The notes under the pieces were generated by a model, which had not been told where the DNA came from, did not search any database, and saw nothing but the letters and a program-made list of their open reading frames with translations. From Scopulariopsis brevicaulis (taxonomy: Eukaryota; Ascomycota; Sordariomycetes; Microascales; Microascaceae), in the NCBI GenBank assembly GCA_017657125.1, contig JAGFNX010000058.1, positions 108,637 through 172,636 of the forward strand: DNA of 64,000 nucleotides, given 5' to 3'. This document shows, piece by piece, positions 45,613-56,260 of this stretch. How positions within the stretch are numbered: the first letter of the stretch is position 1; every line of letters starts with the position of its first letter. Position numbers and translations under genes: made by a program.

Positions 45613-48600
45613 ATGGCGCAGGCTCCGGAGAAGAAGGCCGAGAAGTCCTACCTATCATCGGCCGTTGACTCTATCAACCCTTGGGCTACAGGCCGAGGGT
45701 CTACTCCAACCCAGCAAGGGCGCTCCTCGATGCCCCCGCCAACTCCTCCTCCTGTGCCTTCCGCGGACCGCCCAAAGGACCATAGCACGAACCCGCTCTA
45801 TGGTATCAGCTGGGCCAGTTACCCTGAAGACTGCCCGCCATTGAACGTTCTGTGGTTCCATGCCGTCGATGTAAGCTGTCGCACTAACATACTGGGCGCC
45901 GCTACGATGTTTGAGTTGGCATAGAATAACTAATGGATGCTCGCATGCAGGTCCCGAAGCGGAAACCAAACCTGTTATCCTCAAGCATAAGCAAAAGTGC
46001 TGCCAAGGATAGCGACAAGTCCCCGCCGCCGCCCAAGAAGTTCGCTGCCTTCCAGGCGTCCGATTCGCGTGCTATCGAAGCTACCTACCAGCGTCTTCTC
46101 GAGGAGCAGGAGGAGCGCTACGCGAATTCTCCATCTGCGACGAAGCTCGCTGGCTCAGCCTCGGACTATGAAGATGCTGCTAAGAGCGACAGAGCTGTGG
46201 GTCAGGAGGAGAAGGGCATGGCCACTCCCACGCGTGTTGCGGTGAACGAGGATTTCCTGTTTGACGTTGACATCTTCGAGAGGGAGCTTGCACCGGTATA
46301 CTGGCATGGCCCAGTGTATGAAGCGCGCCGCGGCACTTGGTTTTATCAAGAGGGCTCCAGCCTCCGGCCATGCGAAGAGAACCTCGCAGCCCAGCTTGAA
46401 GAAGGCTACCTGAAGACAAAGCCATGGCTGCAGCCAACTGCCCCAGCTGCCTCTGATTCTGGAGATGCTAGAGCCAGGTCCGATTCTGCGTCGGTGGCTA
46501 AGCCTGCCAAGGAAGCCGTCAAACAGGAATCTTTAGGATCTCCCGCTTCTGAAAAGCCAGCTGACAAGGCAGTTGACAAGTCAACTGGAACAGCAACGCC
46601 GCCTCCGCCGCCGCCGTCCTACCGTCTTTTTGGTACGTACATGAACAGTGTTGCGACATATCAGGACGCTTCGACGGCCTGGGTCTCCGCGGATGGCATT
46701 ATCTCATGGGTCACCTCTAGCGTCTACCAACGGTTCGCTGGTGGAGGTTACATGAGCGGTGTCAAGCTCGTACGGGGATACTCTGAGCCCAAAAAGACGA
46801 AGGATTCCAAGCGACCCAAGACCCCGACGGAGAGTTCGGAGGCTGCAAAGTTGGAGGAAAAGGAGCAAAAGGCTCTCAAGAGGAAATCCGCGCCGCCAAT
46901 GATGAAGGCTGAGCCCGGCGGTGCATCCGAGGGGAAGGCTGCTACGTCGGCATTTGGAAGCGATTCCAAGACGCTGGAAGAGCAGATTCGCCAGAGGCAG
47001 GAGAATGAAATCAGCGACGACTACAACGTCGGGAGTGATGAGAGCCAGGGACGCGACATCGAACACCTGGTCCTGGTAACTCACGGCATCGGCCAGCTTC
47101 TCAGCCTTCGGTAAGTCGCCCCAAATGTTTCCTCCCACGGAATTTGCCGGTCTAAACAGTGTTCTAGACTTGAAAGCATGAACTTTATCCACGACGTCAA
47201 TGTCATGAGGAAGATGTTGAAGTCGGTTTACAACAGCTCCGCGGATCTAAAGGCCCTCAACGGCGAATTGGGCAGTAAAACGGGCAACTGTCGAGTGCAA
47301 GTGCTGCCCGTCTGCTGGAGGCACCATCTCGATTTCCCAAAGAAGCGGGAAACAAAGCCGGAGCGTGATCTTGGCGTTATGGCAGAGGACGAAGATGCTT
47401 GTAAGTGGATAATGCCACTGAAGCCGGACCCTCCGATTCTCTAATGCAGTAATTGCAGATCCGTCGCTTGAAGACATCACTATCGAGGGTGTCGCATTCG
47501 CCAGGTCCATTGTCTCCGACCTCGCTCTGGATGTCCTACTGTACCAAAGTGGATATCGAGAGCAGATAATGACGATTGTGCTCAAAGAAGCCAACAGAAT
47601 CTATAACCTGTTCAAGGAGCGGAACCCGGAGTTCAAGGGCAAGGTCCACCTTCTGGGACACTCCCTCGGGGCTGCCATCCTATTTGACCTGCTCTGCCGG
47701 CAAAAGGAGCCGACGCAAAAGCGCTGGCAGAACCCGCTGCGAGTTTGGCCGTCTGCAGGCCGGAACTCACCCGCCCAAGACCCCGGAGAGCTGGCCTTTG
47801 ACTTTGAGGTTGAGGACTTTTATTGTCTAGGGTCACCCGTTGGCCTGTTCCAGATGCTCAAGGGAAGGTAAGCGCTGCATTTCTGCTTAGATCTGAAGAA
47901 CCGAACCCATTCTGTGATAGATTCCAGACATCGCTGACTCTGTCTCTCGTGTAGAACAATCTCTGCTCGCAACCTGCCAAACTCGTTGCCGTCGCAAAGC
48001 CCTCTGGACCCGGACTCCGTTGACGACCCATTCCGGCACTTGTCGGATACTTACCACGACCAGAATTTATCCCCCGTGACGGGACTCCCGTACTCCATCT
48101 CTTCGCCCCGAGTATCGCAGTTCTTCAACATCTTCCACCCTTCGGACCCAATCAGCTACCGCATAGAGCCCCTCATCGCGCCTGTCATGTCGACACTGAA
48201 GCCGCAGACCCTCCCCTACACCAAGAAGGGCATCTTCGGGAGCGTCGCACCCCAAGGCCTCTCGGGCATCGGCGCCAAGGTCGGGCAGAGCGTCAGCGGC
48301 CTGTGGTCGAGCCTCAGCGCCGGCGTCACGTCCAACCTGCTGAACCGCTCTCTCGGCCTCAGCAGCGAGGAGATGGCGCGGATCACGGCGGCGTCTGCAG
48401 AGTCGAGCCAGGAGTCCGCGGAGGAGAAGATGGCAGCGGACGCCTCGTCTCTTGGGGAGCGGACAAGCCAGCTGAAGAAGGAGCTGGCGGACCAGTCGAA
48501 TCCGCCGGGGAGGACGAGCATCAGCGGCAATGACGTGACGCTGATAGATTATGACCTTGAGACGCTGTATTCCAAGTTTGAGAAGGGAAGGTCGAAGGAT

Positions 48601-48942
48601 AAGGACCAGGAGGCGGCGGGGCCGGTGGGTGGGGAGCAGGATAGAGCGGCGCGGAAGATGCGGCTTGAGGAGGCCAAGGTGAGGGCGCTGAATCGCAATG
48701 GCCGTGTTGATTACGCCATCCAGGAGTAAGTGGTTCCCGACATGCTCACCACTCACCAGTGCCTCCTGCACGAGTTGACGAGTCTTCATGTATCTTGACT
48801 AACACTGATATCTAGGAGCGTCCTGGATTACAATCCCATCAACACCATTGCATCCCATATGGGGTACTGGTCGGACGAGGACGTCAACCACTTCGTCCTG
48901 TCGCAGTTGCTATCCAACAAGTCCAAGGCCCAGAGAAAGTGA
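45613..48942 (+). CDS. DDHD-domain phospholipase (phosphatidic acid-preferring PLA1 type)
   Basis: Six exons: 45613-45870, 45951-47110, 47168-47400, 47459-47867, 47955-48725, 48816-48942; 985 aa. N-terminal WWE-like region contains APVYWHGPVYEARRGTWF. The lipase core has VTHGIGQ and the nucleophile elbow LLGHSLGAAILFDLL, then CLGSPVGLFQM, FHPSDPISYRIEPL and NGRVDYAIQE, the ordered Asp/Asp/His/Asp positions that name the DDHD domain. The family (yeast Ddl1, mammalian DDHD1/2) hydrolyses phosphatidic acid and other phospholipids, on mitochondria in yeast. An in-frame upstream stretch from about 45496 lacks an ATG; it encodes an Arg/Ala-rich segment, but I use the ATG at 45613. All five introns keep frame and have standard sites. 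Confidence 0.93.
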
Positions 48943-49078
48943 TAGAGCTCCGCCTTGTTGTTTTTGCGGGGATGAAAGGCAAGGAAAGGCAGTCATGCGC
49001 TTCCTTTCGGACTGCATGACGGCATATTCTCCTACAGTGGCGAATAGAAGGCGCTGGGTATCAATAGATCTTATAGAA

Positions 49079-49098
49079 TCCGGGCTTCTAAGCCCGGA
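49079..49098. other. Perfect 20-nt inverted repeat between convergent genes
   Basis: TCCGGGCTT and AAGCCCGGA flank a 2-nt CT spacer, giving a perfect 9-bp stem. It lies 137 bp after the phospholipase stop and 54 bp before the end of the ankyrin gene on the other strand, where both 3' UTRs or poly(A) regions should meet. A role in 3'-end formation is only inference. Confidence 0.6.
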
Positions 49099-49151
49099 AA
49101 CTTCCTTTCTTTTCATATTTCCATCATTTGTGGCACGTGGAGTTGATACGC

Positions 49152-50001
49152 TTAGCTAGGGGGCGTCAACACGCCCGCCTCCCGAAGATGCGCAAACACC
49201 CCCGTCTTCTGCGCAAGCGCCTCCGCCGTGTCGCCGTTCTCATCCCGCAGACCGCGGACATCCTCCGCGCCCTCCACCTGCATCCTCTCCAGCCCCACCG
49301 CCTCCGCCAACGCCCTCAGTTCATCGGGGAACGCCCCCTCCGGAATCACGGACGCGATCCACAAAAGAAGCCACACGAAACCCTCCTGGCTCGCCTCGAC
49401 GGCGAGGTGCAGCGCCGACCTCGACTCCGCGAGCGGGTCGCGGTAGAGCACGAGGCTGGGCAGGGATTCGGGATCCTCCTCCTCCGCGGCGTGCAGAAGC
49501 TCGACGGCGCCGTAAACGTCGCCCTCCGTAGCCATGATGTGCAGGGCGCGAGCGGGGCGGGCGTGCGGGTTCGCGGCGAGGTAGGACTCTTCCGTTAGGA
49601 CGGGAAGGATGTCGAGGGCGGGCTCGGTGCCGCCTTCGCTTGTATAGGTTGTTAGGATGGGCTGGGTGGTGGATGAAGAGGAGGAGGAAGCGGGGGTTAG
49701 GGGGTTGGTGCAAGAGGGGCAAGTTAGGGAGGATAGAATTTCGGTTGCTTTGGAGATGAGGCATTCCCTGGGGTGTGTTAGTCGTGTTCTCTTCAGAGGA
49801 GCTGGGATTGGGAGTTGGAGGGTGGCTGATGGGCTTTTCAAGATAGCTCCCGGGGGAGGGGGGGGGGGGGGNGGGCGGGACGTACCAGTGGAAGTGGCAG
49901 CCGCACGGCAGGGCGAGGTCATCGGGGACCTTTTCCTCCTCGACATCGTCTTCCTCGACGTTGAGGAAGAGGGGGTCCTCGCAGAGCTTGCAGGCGGACA
50001 T
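49152..50001 (-). CDS. Cys/His-rich (RING-like) protein with ankyrin-type repeats
   Basis: Two exons, 50001-49886 and 49767-49152; 243 aa. The N-terminus MSACKLCEDPLF and PCGCHFHW, joined across the intron to ECLISKATEI and then LTCPSC, make a Cys/His pattern like a RING or zinc ribbon. The C-terminal half contains ankyrin-like helices: RALHIMATEGDVYGAVELLHA, SALHLAVEASQEGFVWLLLW and LRDENGDTAEALAQKTG. This arrangement occurs in uncharacterised fungal proteins; ubiquitin-ligase activity is possible but not shown. The intron contains a C homopolymer (G-run on the plus strand) with one undetermined base at 49872, so its exact length is unknown; the splice sites and frame are unaffected. Confidence 0.8.
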
Positions 50002-50659
50002 TGCGTCTCTTATGCGCTTTGTTCGCTTCTCGGTAGTTTTTTATTATTATTGGAAAATGGGAGGGGCAGGAGGCCTGGTTTGCGAAGGGAAGTCTGGCGA
50101 GAGAGTCCTCTGAAGCTTGCGCGTAGTTTGGTAAAGTGATCGTCTGGAAAGGTGGTGAGCTTTTGCGTCGGTGTCCGTCGGGAGCTGGTCGAAAAAGACG
50201 GAAAAATAAGTTGCTTAATGGAGGGGCAACGGGCATGCAGTTAGCATGCCAGGTACCTCCACTCGACATCAGTATGACGCGGTACCTCCCCCCTTAATGG
50301 AGGGGTAAGTGGGTCCCTAGCGTAGCTCAGTAGACGAGACTGGCGGCGGCATCTTTTGAGACCATCAAGAGCAGCACCGAGGACTCAGACCCCAAGAGGG
50401 CCGGACACATGCAACAACCTCCATAACGTTGTGACTCTATGTATGAAAAATGAATGCCCCGTGTACCTCGGAAAGTGAAACAAAAAAGCCCGGGTCCACC
50501 GCAATGCTCTGATTTATCCCATCTATTACGCCAAGCGGCATGCACTTCCAAACATCTCTCTCCCGAGATATCCTTCTCATTTCCCCCTTGCACTTCGTCC
50601 CCCTCTTTTTCTTTAACCCCTCCCCTTTGCCCCAACCCTGTTTTACCTACCTTTCCCTT
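50002..50659. other. Intergenic between ankyrin gene and mitochondrial carrier
   Basis: Holds the promoter of the ankyrin gene and the 3' UTR of the carrier (both minus strand). No gene seen; a stretch near 50311 only superficially resembles a tRNA D-arm. Confidence 0.45.
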
Positions 50660-52027
50660 TCATAACGCATGCTCCTCCTGCTCCCCTGGCTTCAGCGACA
50701 CCAAAAAGTCGCGGCTGAGCTCGAAGCTAAGCCAGCTCGACGCCATGCTCGGCGCCACCTTTAGCAGGTTGGGGATGATTCCTTTGTACAGGCCCGCGAT
50801 GCCCTCCTGCCTGACGATGACCTTTACGGCGTCGCCGATGGACTTGTACTGGTAGCCCATGCCGGACATGGTGTTGATCTGGAATCTCCGGCGGAGGACG
50901 TCGCTGGGACGTGTTAGCGGGGGCTCTGGGAAGACTTGGCGGCGGCGGCGGCGGCGGCGGTGGTGGTTGGGTTTGGTGGACGTGGTGTGGACCTACAAGG
51001 GGTATGTGCACGTCTGCGCGACGGCGCCCGAGACGGCGCCGGCGAGCAGCTTCCTCGTGGCGCTGGGGTTGGCCTCCCCATCGGGCGTCAGGTACGTCCG
51101 CACAAACTCGTACGTCATAAAGTTGAGGCCGACCTGCGCGCAATCAGTCAGTCAGTCCAGCCCTCAACAAAACCCTCCTCATTGACCCTCCAGCACCCTA
51201 GCGCGAAGACTCACGTAGGGAGCGACACCCGCCACCGTGGGGATCATGCCGCGGTACAGCGCCGCGAACCCGCCCTCCGTCCTGTACATGCGCATCAGGG
51301 TGGCCCACATGCCGGGGAGCTCCTTGGGGCGCTCGCCGAGCTCGGCAAAGGAGGCGGACTGGATCGAGAGGCGCGTGCGCACGATGTCGAGGGGGTAGGT
51401 GAAGGCGACGGAGGTGACGCCTGCGATGCCGCCGCAGACGAGGCGGGTGAAGGGCGTCAGCTCCGTGCCAAGCCACGGCTCGAAGACGTTCTGCGGAGGC
51501 GGAAGTTAGCACCGGCCCTCAACGGGGGACACTTGCGCGGAAGCACTGCTACCCCCGCAGCTCCAGCTCCCCGCCCGGAAAAGAGAAGGGAACATGGCCA
51601 CGTACCCTCCTATAAAAGTTGTAACTCCCAAACTGCACAGCCGAATACGGCACGATCCGTATACAATTCGTCCCGTTTCCCCTCATGAACCCCCTCCACC
51701 CCTCCTCCCTCCACATCTTGCCCAGCGCCTGCCCCACGGACAGCTTGTACGCGTCGCGTCCCGCGCTCTGCACCTGGAACAGGATCTTGAGGCGCTCGAG
51801 CGGCGAGACGACGGTGCGCGAGACAGCGCCCGCCACACCGCCGGCGCAGAAGGCGGCGGTGACGGGCTGGGAGAGCTGGTCTTTTGCGAGGACGAGGGCC
51901 TGGTTTGGGCGGAGGGCGGGTTCCGGTGGGCCCGGAGGCGGCTAGGGTGGGACATTAGCTTTGCATCCGAGGTGTAAAAGCTGTGGTCTCTAGGTAGGAG
52001 GGAGGTTTGCTCACAAGTGCCGTCATC
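50660..52027 (-). CDS. Mitochondrial carrier family (SLC25) transporter
   Basis: Five exons: 52027-52016 (only MTAL), 51941-51606, 51490-51215, 51133-50997, 50903-50660; 334 aa. Three carrier repeats each show the signature: SPLERLKILFQVQ, TYPLDIVRTRLSIQ and TYPFDVLRRRFQIN, followed by helix 2/4/6 motifs such as GFMRGNGTNCIRIVPYSAVQF and GLYKGIIPNLLKVAPSMA. It spans the mitochondrial inner membrane with six helices. The sequence is closest in feel to the yeast Ypr011c / plant and animal nucleotide- or CoA-type carriers, but substrate cannot be assigned from sequence alone. The fourth intron carries a (GGC)7 tract at 50938-50958. The spacing between repeats is normal. Confidence 0.92.
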
Positions 52028-53975
52028 TTGTGTGATTCACGCGGCAGAGCCACGTCGGACTACTTCGGCTTTGTCCCAACTACAGCCCCAAACCAGCGCG
52101 TATCCTCAGTATGTATCCTTAGAACAGCCCGGGGCTTTCTCCTCCTAGATCAAAAACTGTCGGGTGGCTTGAAGGTCGCTGCTATATCGCGATCGCTCGT
52201 CGGAGTGTGGGTCGCGGGGAACAATGGTTCATGTCGAGCCGGTCGACCCGTTCTCTCGTTCGTCTCGACGTGTCGTGCGCGGTGGTCGTCGGTGGTATAG
52301 AAAGAGCCCGCAGGCCAGTCTCCTAAAGAAACCCTAGTCCCTCACGGGAGCGTGCTGAGTTCGTGCAAAGGTGGGTTTCTAGGCGATCCTTGTCGCGTGC
52401 GAGCGGGAGCCGGCAAATGAGGTAAACCCACGGGGTCTTTTCTTCCGAACGAGTTTGTCGTTATATGCGGTAAAAAGAACTCTCACTCAGCCTCGCAAGA
52501 CCAAACTCCGAAAAAGAAGCAGCTTTTCGCCGAGAGTGCTCAAGGTACTCAGTAGGAGGTTAGGTTAGGTTTGCGGCCGCGGGCTGCGAAGCCAGCTCGG
52601 GGAGCCGGGTAGGCGGGTAGCGTTAAGTGTGGGGAACGGGATCTTTCTTTTTGCGATGTTAATTCGGAAACGCTCACGCGGAGAGTAGACGAGGCTTTAG
52701 CGCGGGCTTTTCGGGGGTCGTATGCCAGATGACCCGAGCTGGACCCACGCTGTTCTGGCCAATTATTAGAGCCCGGGGGCCGTCAAGAGCCGCAATGTCC
52801 CGGGAACTTGGGCGGAAGTGAGTAAAAAAAAAAGGGAATCTAATTAACGGCACGGAAATAGGATCTTCGTTGGAGATTTTTTCTGCATCACACTGGTCTT
52901 CGCCTTCGCCTCCCTAGCTATGTACTTGTACGAGGTAGGTAGGAATAGGAGGTGGAGGCGAAACTGGCATCAAACGGGATTTCCCGAAACCTCCAGTGTC
53001 TGCATAATCGTCATTCTCCTTTTCCCGCGCGGAATTATTAGGCGGGTTGAGAAGCCGAGGATAAGCAGGGCATTGTCGGGGGTTTGCACGTAAAGAAGCC
53101 CCGTGTCCGGCCTAAGCCGAGCTGAGCTGGCTCACGAGACCACCGGGCACGAGGCCACAGTACCAGCTGACGCTACTTACTGTCCCCGCGTTTCCTCCAA
53201 CCCCGGGCTCCGGCTTCACCCTCAGCTGCGCTTGCATCCCCGGCACGAGGCCCGCGAGGCTTGCAAGACGTCTCATGCGACATGTCGCTTTTTCAGCCTG
53301 GGGGCCTGGTCTGCCAATCCGGGGCCTCGGTTTCAGGGGCGGTTGACGCCCGTCTCCCGGGGTAGTAGCCGCAACCCTTTCGCGTATCGTGAACTCGTCC
53401 TATTGGCGACTGTGACTTTGGGGAGCCGCCCATGGAGACTCCAGGCATTACACATATAGACATCGCAGACGAACCACACGGGAGCACGTTCACGCGATAG
53501 CCCCGGCACGTACAGTAGACGCCATAATTCAATTTGTCTATAACAAACTATCTACAAAGAACCTCCCGAAGCCACAACGGCATATAGATAAGTAATGCGA
53601 GTCAGGGGAATCGAGACATCAAGGTCCTCTTGCGTCCTTGAAAAAAAAAAGAAGCCGATGACTCCACGGGTGCAGTCCTCTTCTTTCGTTACCGGCCCTG
53701 CGTCGACAGATTCCATCCCTTTTCTGATGAGAAATCCACACGAGGGAAATCAACCCCGCCACCGTAAGAGAATAAAAGAGACAGCACCTAGAGACGCCCA
53801 ATCAAGTCAAACTAAAAGGTTTGCTTCAAACGTACACGAATGTCAAGATGTTTACTGCATCCCCGGGAATACAACCCCGTCTCCGAGGTCCCAGGGCGTG
53901 GGGAAAACACCTTCGAAACAACTAGCCTCCAGTGCGCTTGGTTGGCGGCACATCGACGGGACAGCCCGCTTACAT
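52028..53975. other. Intergenic, 1.9 kb
   Basis: Promoter of the carrier gene on the left and 3' flank of the SR-protein gene on the right. ORFs are short with no family features. Two TTAGGT units near 52560 are too few to be telomeric. No tRNA recognised. Confidence 0.45.
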
Positions 53976-55333
53976 TTACTCGGCCACGTCGAGATCATCG
54001 TGGGGAGGAGGACTGTCGATGGCTGAAAAGACGGTCAGTATAAGATCGCTGTCAGATGGAGGCGGGTAAAGTCCATACGCTTCCGGTCATCGCCGTTAGC
54101 ACCGTTCTCACGGCGGTCACGGTCATCCCTATCAACGTCCTTCATGTCCCTGTCGCTGCACCGTTTTGTCAGTCAACCTGCGCATTGTCACGGCCCGCCC
54201 TGGCCGGGGGTATCGAAACATACCGCATATCCGGGCTGCGGCTCCGCTCGCGGTCGCGGTCACGTCGCTCACGGTCGTAGTCCCGCTCACGGTCATAGTC
54301 CCGGTCGCGGTCACGACGCTCGTCCGGATCGCGGTCACGACGCTCGTCCGGATCGCGGTCACGGCGCTCGTCCGGATCGCGGTCACGGCGCTCATCCTTG
54401 CGCGGAGAGTAGTCGCGGCCGCCGCGACGAGGAGAGGGAGACCGGCCACGCGGGGGGGATCGGCGAAGGCGGCGGTCGCGGTCGCGACCAGAGTCGAAGC
54501 GCCACGACGCAGAAGGAGGGGTGCGAGCCCACTGCCACACTGTTAGCGAGAGCACACAGTAAAATCAGCACAAATAGCTCACCTCGATCTTCAGCATGTC
54601 GTCGCGGCCCATCCGCTTGTTGTGCATCTCATGGTACGCATCGTCGGCGTCGCGACGGTCCTCGTACTCCACGAAGGCGAACCTGTGTCGGTTAGGAACA
54701 TGTAGACCGCGGGGCAGCGCACGCCAGCTTGACTTACAGTCTGCTAGAAGCCGATCGTGGGGCGGGGATGTCGCAACGGACCAGGCGCCCGTATCTAGAA
54801 GGGTCAGCAACGTCAGCAAAGCGCCCGCCGAATAGAGAAGCGAAACCGATGAGTCGAGGTGGCCCTGCACTTAGCAGGTACTTGTCCTAACCACGCGTAG
54901 CGAAGCATGTGCGCCATGCCAGAGCCCGCGGCTCAGTATCCGCCGGGAGGAACGGTTTGTAGGACACTCGAGCTCGACAACGACGACGGCGGCGGACCGG
55001 TGGACGACGACGAGAAAACGACGAGACGGCGGTAAGAGAGGTAGGTGCGGTGGTGGATGACGAGGTAGGGGTGGGAGACGGGTGTTTTTGGGGAGGGCGG
55101 AACGGCGGCAGCGGAGGCGAGTAGGCTGAGTATTTGCCGTCGAAGAACGAGCACGATGCGGGCGGACGACGGTTGGGGAGGTAGGATCGCGAGGTTTCCG
55201 AAGGGGGAGGATTCCGCCGTCACGATGGGGGTATCGGCGCGTAGACATACCGTTCGAACTCGTAGGCGAGGTCGCGGGCTCGGGTGCCGTGGCTGAAGCC
55301 CGTCACGTACAGCGTGGTTCCACCGCGAGACAT
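53976..55333 (-). CDS. srp1: SR-type splicing factor, Srp1-like
   Basis: Six exons: 55333-55251, 54794-54738, 54682-54583, 54531-54224, 54155-54079, 54022-53976; 223 aa. One N-terminal RRM: TLYVTGFSHGTRARDLAYEF (RNP2 side), YGRLVRCDIPAPRS, LFAFVEYEDRRDADDAYHEM (RNP1 is FAFVEYED) and MLKIEWARTPPSASW. This is close to fission yeast Srp1, an SR protein that promotes pre-mRNA splicing. The C-terminal RS/RD tail repeats DERRDRDP and ends SPPPHDDLDVAE. The first intron (55250-54795) is 456 nt, several times the local norm, and interrupts the RRM early. SR-protein genes often autoregulate through such introns, so regulated splicing is a reasonable inference. Confidence 0.92.
54317..54388. repeat. 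24-nt coding tandem repeat (3 units) in the SR tail
   Basis: Three consecutive 24-nt units (CGCTCGTCCGGATCGCGGTC plus ACGR) encode DERRDRDP on the minus strand; a fourth partial unit follows. Units 1-3 differ by a single base. Confidence 0.9.
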
Positions 55334-56260
55334 GTTGGCGATGCTGCGGTTGTCGTTTGATGGGTGAGGCGAAAAAAAAAGAGAAAAAGGGTAGAGAGTG
55401 GAATATCCCCTTGCCAGCCGGGTTGATATCCGCTCTTATGAGTAATCCTGAGAAAGAGTCTCGGTTGACGGAGCAGCCCCTGTCAACTCGGAAGGTTCAG
55501 CGATGGAGAAGGTGGCAGATGAGACGGTGACGCCAGACCTGAGATGGCGAAGTGAATCGGAGTCGTGCTAGGATATCACCCGGTTGGCGACGTGAAGCAG
55601 GAAAAGCCAGCCTTCCGCCTTCTCTGTGCGTTACGTAATAGTGCCATTTCTGAGACAGCGTTCCTTGCGCCTGCCGCCGCGGCCAATGACGCGCGCTCGG
55701 TCACGTGGGCGGCCCGGAGTGCCGAATGGCCAGCGCCAGTGCCGTGGGTTTCTCTGGCTCGCGACCAGACGTCGCCACAATTGCGCTCCACCTGCGTCCC
55801 CACCATGGTCTCCAAGCGTCCCAGCTTGGCACCGGTGACGTCGGCGGAGCCTACTGTAGGCACATGAGTCGCATTCTTCGGATTCGAGCTTCTTCCAACG
55901 CCAAAGCTCCGAGAGTCATCAGGATATCGCCTCCTGGTGGCGCTCTTCTCCGCCCGCCAATGCGCCCAGGCACAAGCTTACCACGGAATGTTCGGGACGT
56001 GGAGAAGAGAACGAGACCGGAAGGCTCGGCGCCTCAAGTAGATTCTCTATATACACGCGACTCCGCATATTCCACCCTGTTTACTCCTGCTGATCCACCC
56101 TGTATTAGCATTTCTTCTTCGAGGTAGCTGAAGCTACATTTCCTCCTCACTAACCTGCAGACATCTGTCCCTTTACACATAGTGCTGTCTAGTGGACCCT
56201 CCTTTCTTACTCTTTTCCGCGGCTCGAGTAACGCAATTGCCGACCCTCAGCCCTACGGAC
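55334..56260. promoter_or_regulatory. Divergent intergenic region, Srp1 / sterol acyltransferase
   Basis: Contains both promoters. An A-run with purine-rich flank lies just upstream of the Srp1 start (around 55372). ORFs overlapping on opposite strands at 55565-56127 lack family features. Confidence 0.45.

Noticed and set aside
50311..50380. tRNA-like GTAGCTCAGTAGACGAG string
   Set aside because: No matching acceptor stem, anticodon arm or GGTTCGANTCC-type T-arm at the correct spacing.
52556..52575. TTAGGT repeats suggesting telomeric sequence
   Set aside because: Only two units and not the TTAGGG repeat; it lies between ordinary genes.
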